This document shows positions 26,201-39,000 of a DNA stretch of 64,000 nucleotides, one piece after another. The stretch is from JAAFHI01 sp039793685 (GTDB lineage: Bacteria > Acidobacteriota > Blastocatellia > Chloracidobacteriales > Chloracidobacteriaceae), in contig JBDRAL010000100.1 in the NCBI GenBank assembly GCA_039793685.1, positions 62,001 through 126,000 of the forward strand, in the 5' to 3' direction. Position numbers and translations under genes: made by a program. The notes under the pieces are model-generated. The model worked only from the letters and a program-made list of their open reading frames with translations, made no database searches and was not told where the DNA came from. How positions within the stretch are numbered: position 1 is the first letter of the stretch; each line of letters starts with the position of its first letter.

Positions 26201-26835
26201 CCGAAAAAGGCGGGCGGCGGCGAGACGCCGGGTGAAAGCAGGGCGAAGGTGTCGAAGTTTCGGACGCCGCGCAGCGGCAGCGAAATGATGAATTCAGCCG
26301 TGGCGCTCGACCGGAGGGTCGGGTCGGCCGTGTTGGCCTGCGTCGTCCCGGCGGTCGGCGGCGGTGGGGGCGCGCTCGGCGGAGCAACGGTCGGTGTCGG
26401 CGTCGGGGTTGGGGTGGGTGTCGGATTGGCGGACGAATCCAGCACGATCGGGGGCGGCTTGATGACCTTTTCCCGGTTTACTTCAACCACGAAATTCTGA
26501 ATCGCGTTCGGCTGGAATCCGGTTGCGGTGGCGGTGATGGTGTAGACGCCGGGAAGAATCAGGTCGAAACGGTAGGTCCCGGAGGCATCGCTGCGCGTGA
26601 CGCGGGCGAGGCCGTTGGCGTTGTTGACGATTCTGACCAGCGCGCCGGGGACGGGGGTTTTCAGGTCCGTCTGGATGACCAGACCGAGGATGGTCCCGGT
26701 GGTCGTCTGGGCGATGGCGACCGCGAGCGGGGAACATCCGAACCAGAGCGCGAGGAGAAAGGCGCTGACGGTTTTTGCGAGGACGCCGAACTCCCGGCGT
26801 CGCATCATTTTTATAGAAGCTTTCAATGGATGCAT
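23266..26835 (-). CDS. TonB-dependent receptor, Oar-like, with Pro/Thr-repeat linker
   Basis: About 1190 residues from the ATG at 26835. The start is not certain: an ATG nine codons later (26808) is also possible, and a GGAGG lies rather far upstream. The signal peptide is followed by a carboxypeptidase-like beta-sandwich (LGLVIQTDLKTPVPGALVRI). Next come an eight-fold PT/AP linker of about 25 residues, a plug with ISLPLRGVRNFDTFALLSPGV and YTIDGSDNNDQEVGG, and a barrel ending RQIQFVLKFEF. It has the same family architecture as the receptor at 5.6-9.0 kb. It is immediately followed in the transcription direction by a repeat hairpin. The substrate is unknown. Confidence 0.92.
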   Translation of the reverse strand: MHPLKASIKMMRRREFGVLAKTVSAFLLALWFGCSPLAVAIAQTTTGTILGLVIQTDLKTPVPGALVRIVNNANGLARVTRSDASGTYRFDLILPGVYTITATATGFQPNAIQNFVVEVNREKVIKPPPIVLDSSANPTPTPTPTPTPTVAPPSAPPPPPTAGTTQANTADPTLRSSATAEFIISLPLRGVRNFDTFALLSPGVSPPPAFFGANGPGVGSELGGGDFAVNGTRPRGNNYTIDGSDNNDQEVGGRRRGYTATAPQSIESLREFQITTLLSDVEAGRNVGGQVNVVSRAGENRFHGGLYSFFTDSALQARDAFDFRPTGNTFRTGKNAFTRHQTGGTLGGPIIQNRWHFFGSFERQDVNRNQTVNYAVPTAGERAAALALNPSPATNLLAPDVLALYPLPNFTGGPFGLNNFTQVLPARGDGILFSIRSDYQFTPFGKQTLLTTRYNLADDSALLAAVGNSLNSSIGSGSRTQNLAVDLNTQLSDRFANEFRFSYGRNRIAFNEVAGSPFIFQSRSIGVDLTGDGQPDGRTGPLGRLSVAPYSSIGVDPGTFPQGRTGTTFHFADTFIWNHGRGTMKFGADIRRVTSNSFADKDFRLTLSYAPNIVIGPNGVPRFGSGADFVGLGVPSDLRQTFVVNPDSDINLRNYEYNFFINETFRLNSRVVVKGGLRYELNTVPTDTRNNRYGRAFDLDPSNFPTPPDGQSFSAFFNALNSYRGFVGGRSQIYDADTNNISGRIGVAWDIFGNGRTALRAGYGLFYDPIPLTVTAQSRNLFPQSVQTNYRSGVIFDDILSANPSIRNFGPGCQGSFPPFRRLAGGKTGSNCPPIIPPNQIAAYLNDILGAGNFALAFTLPQKNMQSGRVHQYSVSLEHSFADRVVGSIAYVGTSGGGFVRPGTPNGGSIAPLYYFLPTSADPFGGVQVVTARNDNNVGAISGFSSDATSRYHALQIAVRQRFTSGLAFQSAYTWSHSIDAISDLFDTAGSYARAQNELNRDNIVRSERGDSSFDVRHRFTTGVQYELPFYRQNRFLGGWQISSIVTLQTGQPFTVNTLVDANRDGNRTDRLNTLTGLTLRDSGVQRIIVNSGVNPLSLTAFNLTAARDGAVGRNTFRSSGFALVDMAVNKRFTFNERYALTLRAEVFNLFNRTHFGIPVRLLEAPGFGRSFATSAPPRQIQFVLKFEF

Positions 26836-27016
26836 GCGAATTCTCGAAGCCTCCCGGATTGGAGAAGCGGTGTGACGCGGGCCGGTTCGACATGCGGTCG
26901 AACATTCCCGACATTCATTCATCGTAAAACACGGTTCGGGGGAACGATGAACGCCGACTTGCGCCCGTGCAAGCGTTTTCGGCATTCACCGTTCCGAATT
27001 TCAGCCCGACCCCCGG

Positions 27017-30000
27017 TTATTTCGGTCCGACGATGCGCCAGTTCGGATCGGGGACGGCGAGCAATGGCTGACTTTGAATCAGGGTCGTTCCGTTCATCAG
27101 CCAGATGACGTTTGAACCGTCGGTCGTATTCCGCCAGACGAGGTCGGCCCGGCCGTCCGCGTTGAAATCGCCCACCGCCGAGAGTTCCCAGTTTGAATTG
27201 AGCGTCGGAATCGTCAGCGTGCCCGTCGGCGTCGTCCCGTTGAGGGTGATGACGCGGAGGGTTCCCGCCGCCTGATTCCGAACGAGCAGATCGGTCTGAC
27301 CGTCGCCGCTGAAATCGCCGGAACCGACGAACTGTTCGGTCGCGGGCAGCCCGGCGACGGTCAGCGCGACGACGGACGTGCGGTTGACGCCGTTCATCAG
27401 CCAGATTTCAGCCGCGCCGGTCTGGCTGTTGCGAAGGACGATGTCGGGCTTGCCGTCGCCGTTGAAGTCGCCGGTGCAGTTCATGACCCAGTTCAGATTC
27501 GGCTGGTCAGGCGTGACCGTCAGCCCTTCCACCACGGTCGGACCACTGAACCGCCAGAGGCCGTTGGCTCCGGTGATCGTCTGGTTGCGCCAGAGGATGT
27601 CCACCTGCCCGTCGCCGGTGAAATCGTTGACCCCGCCGACAAACCAGCAGGTTTCCGACGATGACAGCGGCAGGTTCTGGTTGAAGTTCGTGCCGTCCAG
27701 CAGCCAGATCGAACTCTGACCGGTGGCGATGTTCCGCCAGAGGAGGTCGGATTTGAGGTCGCCGTTGAAGTCGCCGGCCACGAAGGACGGTTGCTGGGTG
27801 ATGGTGACGGTCTGACCGGCCACCGTGATGGTGCCGGACCGGGTGCCGCTTCCGACGAAGGGAGCGACCCGGAAGGTGACCGTGCCGTTCCCCGTGCCGG
27901 TTGAACCGGTCAGGATGGTGATGAACGAGGAGTTGCTGACCGCCGTCCACGGGCAGAGCGACGCGTCCTTGACCCCGATCTTGGTGAGTTGTCCGAGAGC
28001 CGCGAAGGTGGCTACCGTGACCGAGCGGTCACCGCCCGCCGAGGTGACGATAAAGCTTGTCGGCGCAACAGTATAGCCGCACACCACGAAGTTCCCGACG
28101 CTCATGCCGGTGCCGTCGGGCGTGGTGATCGAAATCCTTCCGGTGGTGGCTGCGGCCGGAACGACCGCCGTGATCTGGGTGGCGGAATTCACCGTGAAGT
28201 TGGTCGCGGAGGTCCCGTTGAAGGCCACGCTCGTCGCTCCGGTAAAATTGGTTCCGGTAATGACCACGGAGGTCCCGGGGGGACCCTGGGTCGGCGAGAA
28301 GGCCGTGATGGTTGGCGGGAAAGTGACCTGGAACTGGCTTGCGCTGGTCGCCGTGCCGCCGGGGCCGGTGACGGTGATGAACCCGGTGGTTGCGCCGGCC
28401 GGAACGGTCGCCGTGATGGTGGTCGAGGCTTTCGGGATTGAACGGACCGTTCCCCGCGGTCCGACCACCCGACCGGTGGTGCGTCCGGCGCCCTTGGCGA
28501 CCGGTTCGCCGCCGGTGTTGTAACCGCCGCTGACCGGTTCGGTTGGCGTGCCGGTGGTGAGCGGGCTGATGGTAAAGCCGGCCGGGACGCCGTTGAACTG
28601 AACCGACGTGACACCGTCGAAGTTGTTGCCGTTGATCGTGACGACGGTTCCGACCGGCCCGCGAGCCGGAGTGAACCCGTTGATGACGGGCGGAAGTAAC
28701 GTGACGGTGAAGTTGGTCGAACTGGTCCCGGTGCCGCTGGGCGTCGTGACCGAAATCGGTCCGGTCGAGGCTCCGACCGGGACGGTGGCGGTGATCTGGC
28801 TGTCGCTGTTGACGGTAAAGCCGGTTGCGGTCGTTCCGTTGAAGGTCACGCCGGTCGCGCCGGTGAAGTTGGCGCCGGTGATCGTGACAACCGTTCCGAC
28901 CGGCCCGCTCGTCGGCGTGAAGGACGTAATGGTCGGCGCCGCGTTAACGACGAAGTTGGTGGGACTCGTTCCCGTCCCGAGCTGGGTGGTGACGGTAATC
29001 GGGCCGGTGGTCGCGCCGGTCGGGACCGTCGTGGTGATCTGGTTTCCGAGCGGGCTGACGGTGAAGCTGGAAACCTCCGTCCCGTTGAACTGCACGCTCG
29101 TCGCGCCGTCGAAGTCCAGACCGGTGATGAGAACCGAGGTCCCGGCCTGACCCGACGACGGCGAAAAACTGGTGATGACCGGCGCGCCCACCACCTTCAG
29201 CGAGTAGGCGCTGAAGGCGTTGACCGGACGGAACGAGAGGCCGCCGCTGATGCCAGTGCCGTTGAGGACGTCGAAGTCGCCGGACACCGTCTTGGGTCGA
29301 ACCCGACTCGTCTTGCCGGTTTTCCCGTCGGAAGGCCGGAGAATGCCGGTGTCGAAGGTGATGACCGGGAAGCTCTGACCCTGCGTCGGGGTGAAGCCCG
29401 GCGCGAGCGAGATGTTGAGCGTACCGGCGAGGGTCGAGTCAATGGTCTGAAGTTGCGACAGATTGACGCCTTCGGTTGAGCCACCGACGGTGACTTCGAG
29501 GAATCCGGCGGAGGTCTGAACGAACTGTTCGATGAAGAGAATGCCGGTGGTGGAAGGCACGCGCAGGATTCCCTGATTCTGGACGTTCCACCGGATGAGA
29601 TTCGTCCCGCTTCCGGAGGGCTTTTCAAACAGTCCCTGGTTGATGAACGAACCGTTGAACACCATGGTGTCGCCGTCATTCTGAACCCGGAAAATTCCGG
29701 TGGAGCGGTTCTGGATGGTCGGGATGTAGGTGGTCGTGCTGCCCTGAATCGTCCCGTCGTTCCAGAGGATGAGGCCGTCGTTGAGCAGCGTTCGGAGCAG
29801 GTCCTTGGGGTCCGGACCGTTGAGCAGCAACTGACCGCCGCCGTTGTTGATGACGAGGTTCCCGCTGCCGGTTTCGCCGCCGATGGTCCCGCCGCGCCAG
29901 TCGAGCGTACCGGTGTCGATGACGATGAGCGAACCGGGACCGGTGATCGTCGCTCCGGCTTCCAGCCGCGTCGGATCGCCGATGGCGAAATCGGACGCGA

Positions 30001-33000
30001 GGGTGATGACCGTCGCGCCGGTGATGCGGACAAGGCCGCCCGGCTGGCCGCCCGCCACGTCGCCCGGTCCGAGGGTGTAGTTGCCGCCCGCGAAGGTGAT
30101 CGTTCCATTGGCGAGGGCCGAGTAGCGCACGCCGTTGCCGGAAATCTGCGTGCCGCCGCCGGTGAAGCGAACTTCGCCGGTATAAACCGCCACCTGACCG
30201 CCGTTGTTGAACGGTCCGGAGAATTCGAACGTCCCGGTGCCGACCACCTTGTTTACCCGGTTCGTGTTGTTGAAGGTCACGGTCGCGGGATAGGTCTTTT
30301 CGACATCGACGAAGTATTCGCCGCCGTTGGTGATGGTGACGCCGGTTCCGAACGTCAGATTCGGCGCGGCGTCGTGCACGAAACCGGTGATGCCGGGTGT
30401 CGGCGAGGCGTTGATGTTCCGGTTGAGGACGTGAGTCGCCGAGGTCCCGATATTCAGGAACGCGCCGCCGACTCCGCTGATGCCGTTCACGATGAGCGTG
30501 CCGGTGCCGGTAACCGTCCCGCCGTCCCAGTTGAAGGTGCTGTTGTTGAGCAGATCGCCGGGACCCTGAATCGTTCCGGAGGGCATGTCGAGCCGTCCGT
30601 TGACGGTGAAGGTGTTGCCGATGGTGAGCGTTCCGCCGTTGTTGATGAACAGGTGGTTGACCGTTCCGAAGCCGGTAACGTTGAGGGTTCCGAGGTTGGT
30701 GAGCGCGATCGATCCGCCGCCGTCGCTGAACGTGCCGGTGGTGAACGTGCCGTTGAAGGTAACGTTGCCGTCGGTCTGGGAAATTCCGGCCACGTTCCCG
30801 GTGCCGGTCACGGTGTAGGTCGCCGCCAGATTGAAGTTGGCCGTATCCATCGGTCCCGGCACGATGCCGCCGGACCAGTTGGAGCCGTCATTGAAATTCC
30901 CGCCCGACGGGTTGATCCAGTCGAAGCCGGTGATGACGGTGAAACTGGCCGCGCTGGCGCCGGTCCCGCCCGCCGTGGTGACGAAAATCGGGCCGGTCGT
31001 CGCGCCCGCCGGAACGGTGGTCGTGATGGTCGTGTCGTCAACCACCGTGAAGGCTGTCGTCGGCGTCAGGTGGAAGGTGACCGTGGTCGCGCCGGTGAAG
31101 CCCGAACCGGTGATGGTGACGGAAGCGCCGATGCCGCCGCTCGTCGGCGTGAAGGCGGTTACGGTCGGGGGCTGGAGAACGGTGAAGCTGGTCGCGCTCG
31201 TTCCGGTCCCGTTCGAAGTGGTGACGGAAATCGCGCCGGTGGTCGCACCGGACGGAACGGTCGCCGTGATGGTCGTATCGTTGACGACGGTAAAGGTTGT
31301 GGCGGACGTACCGTTGAACGAGACGGCGGTCGCGCCGGTGAAGTTTACGCCGGTGATGGTGACCGAGGTCCCGACCGGTCCGCTGGTCGGCGTGAAGGAG
31401 GCCACCGCCGGAACCGTCGAATTGACCACCACGCGGTATGCGCCGGAGGCAACCCCGGTGAAATTCCCGGAGTAGGAAATGCCGGCACTCGGCGGCGGCA
31501 GGTTCACCGTGGCGAAGCCCCCGGTCCGCGCGCCGGAGAAGGTGACCACGTCGAACGTATCGCCCGCCGCGGGGGTGAAGCCGCCCAGGAGCGCGACGTT
31601 GAGCGTGCCGCCGAGCGTGGGAGACTGAAGCTGAAGCTGTGAGTAGTTCGTTCCGGCGGTCGTGCCGTTGAGCGTCGTGTTGATGACGCCGGTGCCGGTC
31701 TGGGTAAAGAGACCGTTGATCTGGAGGAAGCCCGTCAGCGGGGCGACGATGGTCCCGGCATTGGTAAAGGTTCCGGAATTGGCCACCACGCTCGTGCCGG
31801 TGCCGCCCGACTTGCGGAAGGTTGAACCGGCCTGATTGTTGAAGGCCGCACTGGTGCCGATCACCAGACCGTTGTCGGTGTTGAGGTCAAACAGACCGCC
31901 GGACAAGTTGTTGAACGTCCCGCCCGGGTTGATGTTCAGGTCGAACGACGGGGCGAAGTAATTCACGGTCCCGCCGTTGTTGAGCGTCCCCGAAACCGCC
32001 TTGCCGAAGGTCGTGTTCAGCACCGTCAGCGTCGAACCGGAGGTGACGGTGAGCGTACCGGTGATGGTCCCGGCATTGAACTTCAACAGGCCGGTGAACG
32101 AACCCGTTCCGGCGAGGTCGCCGTCGATGGTCGCACCGTTGGACGTGAAGGTCGGCGAACCGGCGGCGAAGGTGGTCGTTCCACTGGTCGAATTCAGCAG
32201 GAGAAGTCCACTGCCGGTGGCCGTGAAGGTTGAACCGTTCTGGATGCGAACCGAATTCGGGCGCAACTGACCACTCTGGCACAGGAGCGTGCCGAAGTTG
32301 TCGAACGTCCCCGTGCCGGTGGTGGTGATGAAGCTCGGACCGGTTCCGGCGGATTTCCGGAGGGTCGCTCCCGCGAGGTTGTTGAGCGCGCCGCCGACGG
32401 TGATCGTGTTGTCGGTCGGAATGTCGAACAGCCCGCCCGACTGGTTGTTGAGGGTGCCGTTGACGGTCAGATCGCTTGAGCCGCTGACGTAGGCAATCGT
32501 TCCGGCGTTGTTGAGCGTGCCGGCAACCGCCTTCCCGAAGGCGCTTTCGAGCGTCATCGTCGAACCGGCCGTCAGGTTGAGCGCTCCGGCCCCGCCAAGG
32601 ACTCCGGCATTGAAGGTGATGCGTCCGTTCGGATTGACTGTCCCCGGTCCGTTCAAATTGAACCCGCCGCCGAACGTGTTGCTGATGATGAGCGTCTGGG
32701 TGCCGCTGACGCCGCCGAGCGTCAGCCCGCCGAGCGTGGTCGCCACGTTGGTGATCGTGACGGAGTAGGTTCCCGGAAGGTCGATGACCGCGAAGTCGGT
32801 CGGACCGGGTACCACGCCGCTCGACCAGTTGGCGCCGATGTTGAAGTCACCGCCGGACGGATTGATCCAGTTAAAGGTCAGGATTACGTTGAAGTTCGCC
32901 GAACTCGTGCCGGTCCCCGCCGGATTGGTGACGGCGATGGGGCCGGTCGTGGCGCCGTTCGGGACGCTAACGGTGATCGTGGTGTCGTTGACGACCGTGA

Positions 33001-36000
33001 AACCAGGTGCGTTCGTGCCGTTGAAGGCAACCGAAGTCGTTCCGGTGAAATTCGTCCCGGTGATGGTGACGGCGGTCCCAAAAGTCCCGGTGGTCGGTGT
33101 GAACGAGGTGACGGTCGGGGTCTGGAAGACCGTGAAGCTGGCCGAACTTGTGCCGGTCCCGGCCGGGTTGGTGACGGAAATCGCGCCGGTCGTGGCGCCG
33201 TTCGGAACGGCGACGGTGATCTGGGTGTCGCTGTTGACCGTGAAACCAGATGCGTTCGTTCCGTTGAAGGCAACTGAAGTCGTTCCGGTGAAGTTGGTTC
33301 CGGTGACGGTGACCGAAGTTCCGGCGGCCCCGGAAGTCGGCGTAAACGCGGTGACGGTTGGCGTCTGGAAGACCGTGAAACTGGTCGCGCTCGCGCCGGT
33401 TCCCGCCGGGTTGGTGACTTCAATAATGCCGGTCGTGGCCCCGTTCGGAACGTTGACCGTGATGGTCGTGTCGTTGGGGATAGTGAAGCCCGAGGCATTG
33501 ACGCCGTTGAAGCGGACGAGCGTCGTGCCGGTGAAGTTCGAACCGGTCAGCGTGACCGTCGTGCCGACGATGCCGCTCGTCGGGCTGAAGGACGTGATGA
33601 CGGGCGTCCCGATGACGCCGATCTGGAAACTGTTCGGCTTGAATCCGCTCAGGAACGCCTGTCCGGAGCCGACCGGAGGAAGATTGACCGCCGAGAAGGT
33701 CCCCGTCCGGGAGCCGGTAAAGGTGACGACGTCGAAGAATTGGCCCGGTGAGGCCGTGAAACCGTTGATGTAAGCCGCGTTGAACGTCCCGGCGGCGGTG
33801 AAATTGGTGGTCCGGAGTTGTGAATAGTTGCCGCCGGGCGACGTGCCGCCGAGCTGGGAGTTGATGGTCCCGGTCGGCGTCTGGGTCAGGTTCGCAATCG
33901 TCATGAACCCGACCGCGGGAACGTTGATGACGCCGCTGTTGGTGAAGGGAACGTTGACGGTGACGTTCGCGCCGCTCGGCTGCTCGAATGTCCCGGCGTT
34001 ATTGAACGAACCGGTCCCGGTGATGACCCGGTCGCTGTGCTGGACGCGGAAGAAACCGCCCGCGAGGTTGTTGATGGCCGCGCCGGTCCCGATGCTGATG
34101 TCGAGTTGCGACCAGTTGACGATGCCCGCGTTGTTGACCGTCCGATTGAAGGTGTGGCCGATGCCGTTCAGGTTGAACGTACCGCCGTTTTGAACCTCGA
34201 TGGTCCCGGTTCCGGCGAAGGTCACGCCGCCGCCGGTGACGGTCGCGGTTCCACCGTTCGGGATGACCAGGTTGCCCGCGCCGGCGATGGTGTTGCCGAG
34301 GCCGCCGATACTGGCGTTGCGCATCGTCACGGTACCGTTGAGGGTGACGTTGCCGGGCAGGAAGGACGTGCCCGCGCCGGTCAGTTGCGCCCCGTTGTTG
34401 AAGGTGTAGTCGGCCCGGAAAATGATCGAAGCGCCCGCCGAGGACCGGAATTCCCCACCGCCCGTGCCACCGCCCTGAAGGTCGATGAAGCCGCTCTGGC
34501 ATTCGACCGTTCCGTCATTATTGATCGGCGTGCCCGACGGCGTGAAATTGCTCGTTCCGAGCGTCTTGCGGAAGGTCGCTCCGGCGGCGATGTTGAGCGG
34601 CCCGCCACCCGCGAACCCACCGTTGCCGCGAACTTCGAAAATACTCCCGCTCAGATTGTTGAACGCGGCGTTGACGTTGAGTGAGTCCGGCGTGATGAAC
34701 GTCCCGGAATTGTTGACCGGGCTGTTAAACGCGACGTTGCCGCTGGTGTTTTTCGTGGCCGTGGCCCCGCTCTGGATCGTGAGTGTCCCGGCGGAATAGA
34801 CCGCGCCGCTTCCGATGAAACTTATCTGACCGGCAACCGTCAGCGTTCCGCTGCCCGCCAGCGTGCCGTCGCCGAAATTGAAGAATCCGTTCGGGTTTAC
34901 GACGGCGGGGCCGTTGAGGGCGAGGTTGCCGTTCAGGACGAACGTCTGCGTGCCGCTCAGGCCGCCGAGGGTCAGCCCGCCGAGGCTGCGCGAACCGCTG
35001 GTGACGGTGTATGTGCCGGGCAGATCGATAATCGCGATATCGGTCGTTCCCGGCACGAACCCGCTCGACCAGTTGGCCGGATCGTTGAAATCGCCGCCCG
35101 TCGGGTTGATCCAGTTGTAGGTGATGTTGACCGTGAAGTTGGTCGCGCTCGTTCCGGTTCCAAGGGTATTGGTGACGCTGATCGGTCCGGTCGTCGCGCC
35201 GGGCGGAACCACCGCGATCAACTGGTTGCTGTTGAGAACATTGAACGAACTTGCGTTGACACCGTTGAATTGAACCCCCGTCACCCCGATGAAATCCGTC
35301 CCGTCGATGGTGACGGTGGTTCCGGCACCGCCGCTGGTCGGCGTGAAGGTGCCGACGGTCGGGGCGTTCTGAATGCTGAACCCGCCGCCCGAAGCGCTTC
35401 CAAAGGTCCCGGTGATCCGGATTCGCCCGCCAATCAGGGGATTGTTTGGAACCACCGCCGTGAGCTGCGTGGGGCTGATGACCGTGAAGCTCGTCGCCGG
35501 GGCGGTCCCCTCGTCGGCTTGGAAACCGACTGAACTGATGTCGAAGAAATTGCTCCCATTGACGGTCACGACCGTGCCCGCCGGTCCGAAAGTCGGCGTA
35601 TTGCTGGTGACCGTCGGCGGTCCGGGAACGTCGATTGTAAAGCTGTCGTTGCTGCAACCGGTCCCGAGTCCCGTGGTGACGCAGATTGGTCCGGAACTTC
35701 CCGCCGCGCTGGGGACCTCGGCGATAATTTCGGTATCGGAGTTGATCGTGAAAGCCGCGGTGGTGAACCCGGCGATGGAGACTTCCGAGGCCCCGGTGAA
35801 GCCCGTCCCGGTAATGGTCACGCTGGAACCCTGCAACCCATGGGTCGGCGTGAAGCTCGTGACCGTCGGCCCCGCCGGGCAGGCGCTCTGCGTGTTGTAG
35901 GCAAAGGCTCCGAGAGTGGTGCCGGCGTAGAGCAGGCCGCTTCCCCCGGTTTCCATTGCGAGATGCCTGATCCCGCCGATGCTGCTGCCCGGCGAGAATT

Positions 36001-39000
36001 CGGACCACGTCGCGCCCCCGTCGTTACTGACCTGAATGAAGCCTTCCGGCGGCGCGTTCGGGTTGGTCGGCTGGAAGTAGTAGGAGGCATAGACCACGGA
36101 CGAACTGTAAAAAACGAAATCCGTGGTATCGAACTGGGTATATCCGGTCAGCGGAAGCGTGGATACCTGGGTCCAGTTCGCGCCTCCGTCGGCGGTCCGG
36201 AAAATCCGGGCGTCGTTGGTTCCCACCAGACAGACATTGCCTGTCGTATCAACCGGACTTGGAATGATGGATGTAATCCCGAAGGTGGAACCAAGCGGAA
36301 GCCCGGTATTGACCGGGGACCAGGTCGCGCCGCCGTTCGTGCTTCGGTAGACCCCGTCCACGCCGTTTCCGGAGGCGTAAAGGATATTGGGGTTGGCGTT
36401 GGCGAACCGAATCATGCGGGCGCTGGATGGAAGACCTGATCCGAAAGGCTGGAAACTGGTTCCTCCGTCGGTGGAACGGGTCAGTCCCGAACTTCGCAAT
36501 AAAAACAGGGTGTCCGGATTTCCCGGATCGACCGCCAGATCGCGCACGCCCAGCCCGATGGCCGGAAGGGGAAACCAGGTCGCCCCACCGTCGGTCGATT
36601 TCACCAGCTTGTTGCTTTCAAGAAAGAAGCCGCCGACGTAGATGATGCCGCCGTCCGACGGCGCGGGTCGCAGAAAGACATCCTGCTCAAACGCATCGAG
36701 GGTCAGATCGATGGACGCGCCGTCCCGCGTGGACCGATACAGAACGCCGTTCGAATCCTGGGCATAGACCCGGTTGCTGCCGCCCACGGCAATCTGGTTC
36801 ACGGTCGGCGAAGCAAAGCCGCGATTCAGCGGAGACCAGGTATTCCCGCTGTCGTTCGTGGTGAAAACGCCGTATTTGGAGCCGATCAGAAGCTGGGCGC
36901 CGTCGTTGGAAATGAACGACACCGGCGTGGTGACCGGACCGGGAAGGTTGACCCCGACCGGCGACCACGATCCCGCGCCGTCGAAACTCCGGTAAAGGAT
37001 TCCGCCGACATTGACGAACAGGACGTTGCCGGCCGGGCTGATGACGAGCGATGACGAAGGCTGGTTGGGAAGTCCGATGTTCGCGGGGGTCCAGTTGGCG
37101 CCCCGGTCGGTCGTCTTGAAAACCGCGAAGGTCCCGACCTGAAAATCGTTGGCCGCGACGTAGGCGACCTGTCCGTTGCCGGGGTCGGCGGCTACGAAGA
37201 AGTTCGAGGCGGAGGAGCCGGGAAGGCCGTTCGACGAGAGACTCCACGAGCCGCTTCCAATCGGGCGGGTGTAGACCTGCCCGCCGGCGAGTCCGGCGTA
37301 GAGGAAGCCTCCGCTGGCGGGCGAATAGGCCAGCGAGTCAATCTGTTGCGGCGTCAGGCCGGTATTGTAACTGGTCCACGTCGCTCCACGATCATCCGAG
37401 CGGAAGATGCCCGCGTTGGTTCCGATCACCACCGTCGTGCTGCCGGTGGTCGGACCGGGAAACGCGATGACGACATTTGCGAGAATGACTTCGGGCGGAA
37501 GGCTGGTATCCGCCTGATTCCAGCTCAATCCGTTGTCGTCGCTGCGGAAAACGATCGGGTTGGAGGCGCTGTTGCGTCCGGGGCGCGCGCCCGGAGGCAG
37601 GGCGATGCCCGCGAAAATCGTGTCGGCCCGGACCGGATCGTAGGTGAACGCCAGTACCGGACCGAATGACTGGGAAAAGTTCCACGGAATGAGCGATTTG
37701 ACCGAGCCGACAAAGGTTCCCTGGCCGTCGGCGTAGGCGACGGCGAATTCCGACCCGGTTCTGGCCTGGACCGTCGTGACCGGGGCGGTATTCGGGCCGA
37801 GGAACGAAAATGTTCCGTCGGACCCGTTGAAAAAGCTGCCGGAACTCCCCGTTCCGGTGGGCGAGGTGACCGAAATGGTGACCGCGCCGGGCGCCGCGCC
37901 GGGGAAAACGGCGTCGATGCGGGTGTTGTCGAGAACGGTGAATTCCGCCTGACGCCCGTTGAACGTGACCTGCGTCACACCGAGGAAATTGGTCCCGCTG
38001 ATGACGATCCCCTGGCCGACGGTGGCGCATCCGGGGCCGATGTTTGTGATGGACGGCGCGCCGCCGGAAGCCGGAACGACCGTGAAATTCGAGACGCTGT
38101 CAAAGGAATTGCTGCCGACCGTCACGCGAATCGGGCCGGTCGCCGCGCCGAAGGGAACGACGGCGGTGATCTGGTTCGGGCTGTTCACGGTGAATGTGGC
38201 CGATGTGCCGCCGAAGCGAACCGCCGTGGCGCCGCCGAAGCCGCTGCCGAAAATCCGGACCTGCTGCGTCGGGCTTCCCGAACTCGGCGAAAACGTCGAG
38301 ATCAGCGGAAGAACCGAAAACGTTCCCGAACTGGTCGCGCTGCCCGTCGCGGTCGTGACGCGAATCTGACCGCTGGTCGCGGTGGGCGGAACGGTGAACC
38401 TGAGCTGGGTGTCGCTGTCGACCGAGAAGGTGGTCGGAACATTGTTGAGCGTGACCCGATTGACCGAGAAGAAGTTGGTCCCGGTAACCGTGACCGACGA
38501 TCCTGTGATCCCGGATGTCGGCGCGAACGAGCCGATGGTCGGCGGCGGCGCATTGACCACCACGACCCGGTAGGCGGCCGGAAAACTCGGCGTCGGCTGG
38601 AAAATCCGGCCCGGCCCGGCGCTGAGTCCGGTGAAGGCGCTGAAATTTCCGCTTCCGCTGGTCGAAGCGATGATGGTGAAGGTGTCGCCGACGTTCCGGT
38701 TCAGGCTGTTGTCGAGCTGGAGCGTTCCGCCGGTGATGGAGGCATTCCCGGTGGTGATCTTTGTGGTATTGACGGCCCCGAGTTCGGTTTCGAGCGTACC
38801 CGGGGAACTGAACTGGACCGAGGCCAGCGAAACGTCACCGTCGCCCGGAATGAAGAACGTTCCGCTGTTCTGAAGCGACCAACTGGCGAAGTTGGATGTC
38901 CCCGTGCCTGAGATTTTCTGGAAATTCCCCTGATTGTTCAGTGTTCCGGGGCCGGTCAGGGCCGCCGAATTCTGAATGCTGAACGTCCCGGTCGCGGTGT

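Noticed and set aside
30374..31642. Long plus-strand open frame of over 400 codons opposite the giant protein
   Set aside because: It is antisense to repeated TIG modules; its Gly/Arg/Val-rich sequence is explained by the repeated codons of the opposite strand and has no start signal or family match.
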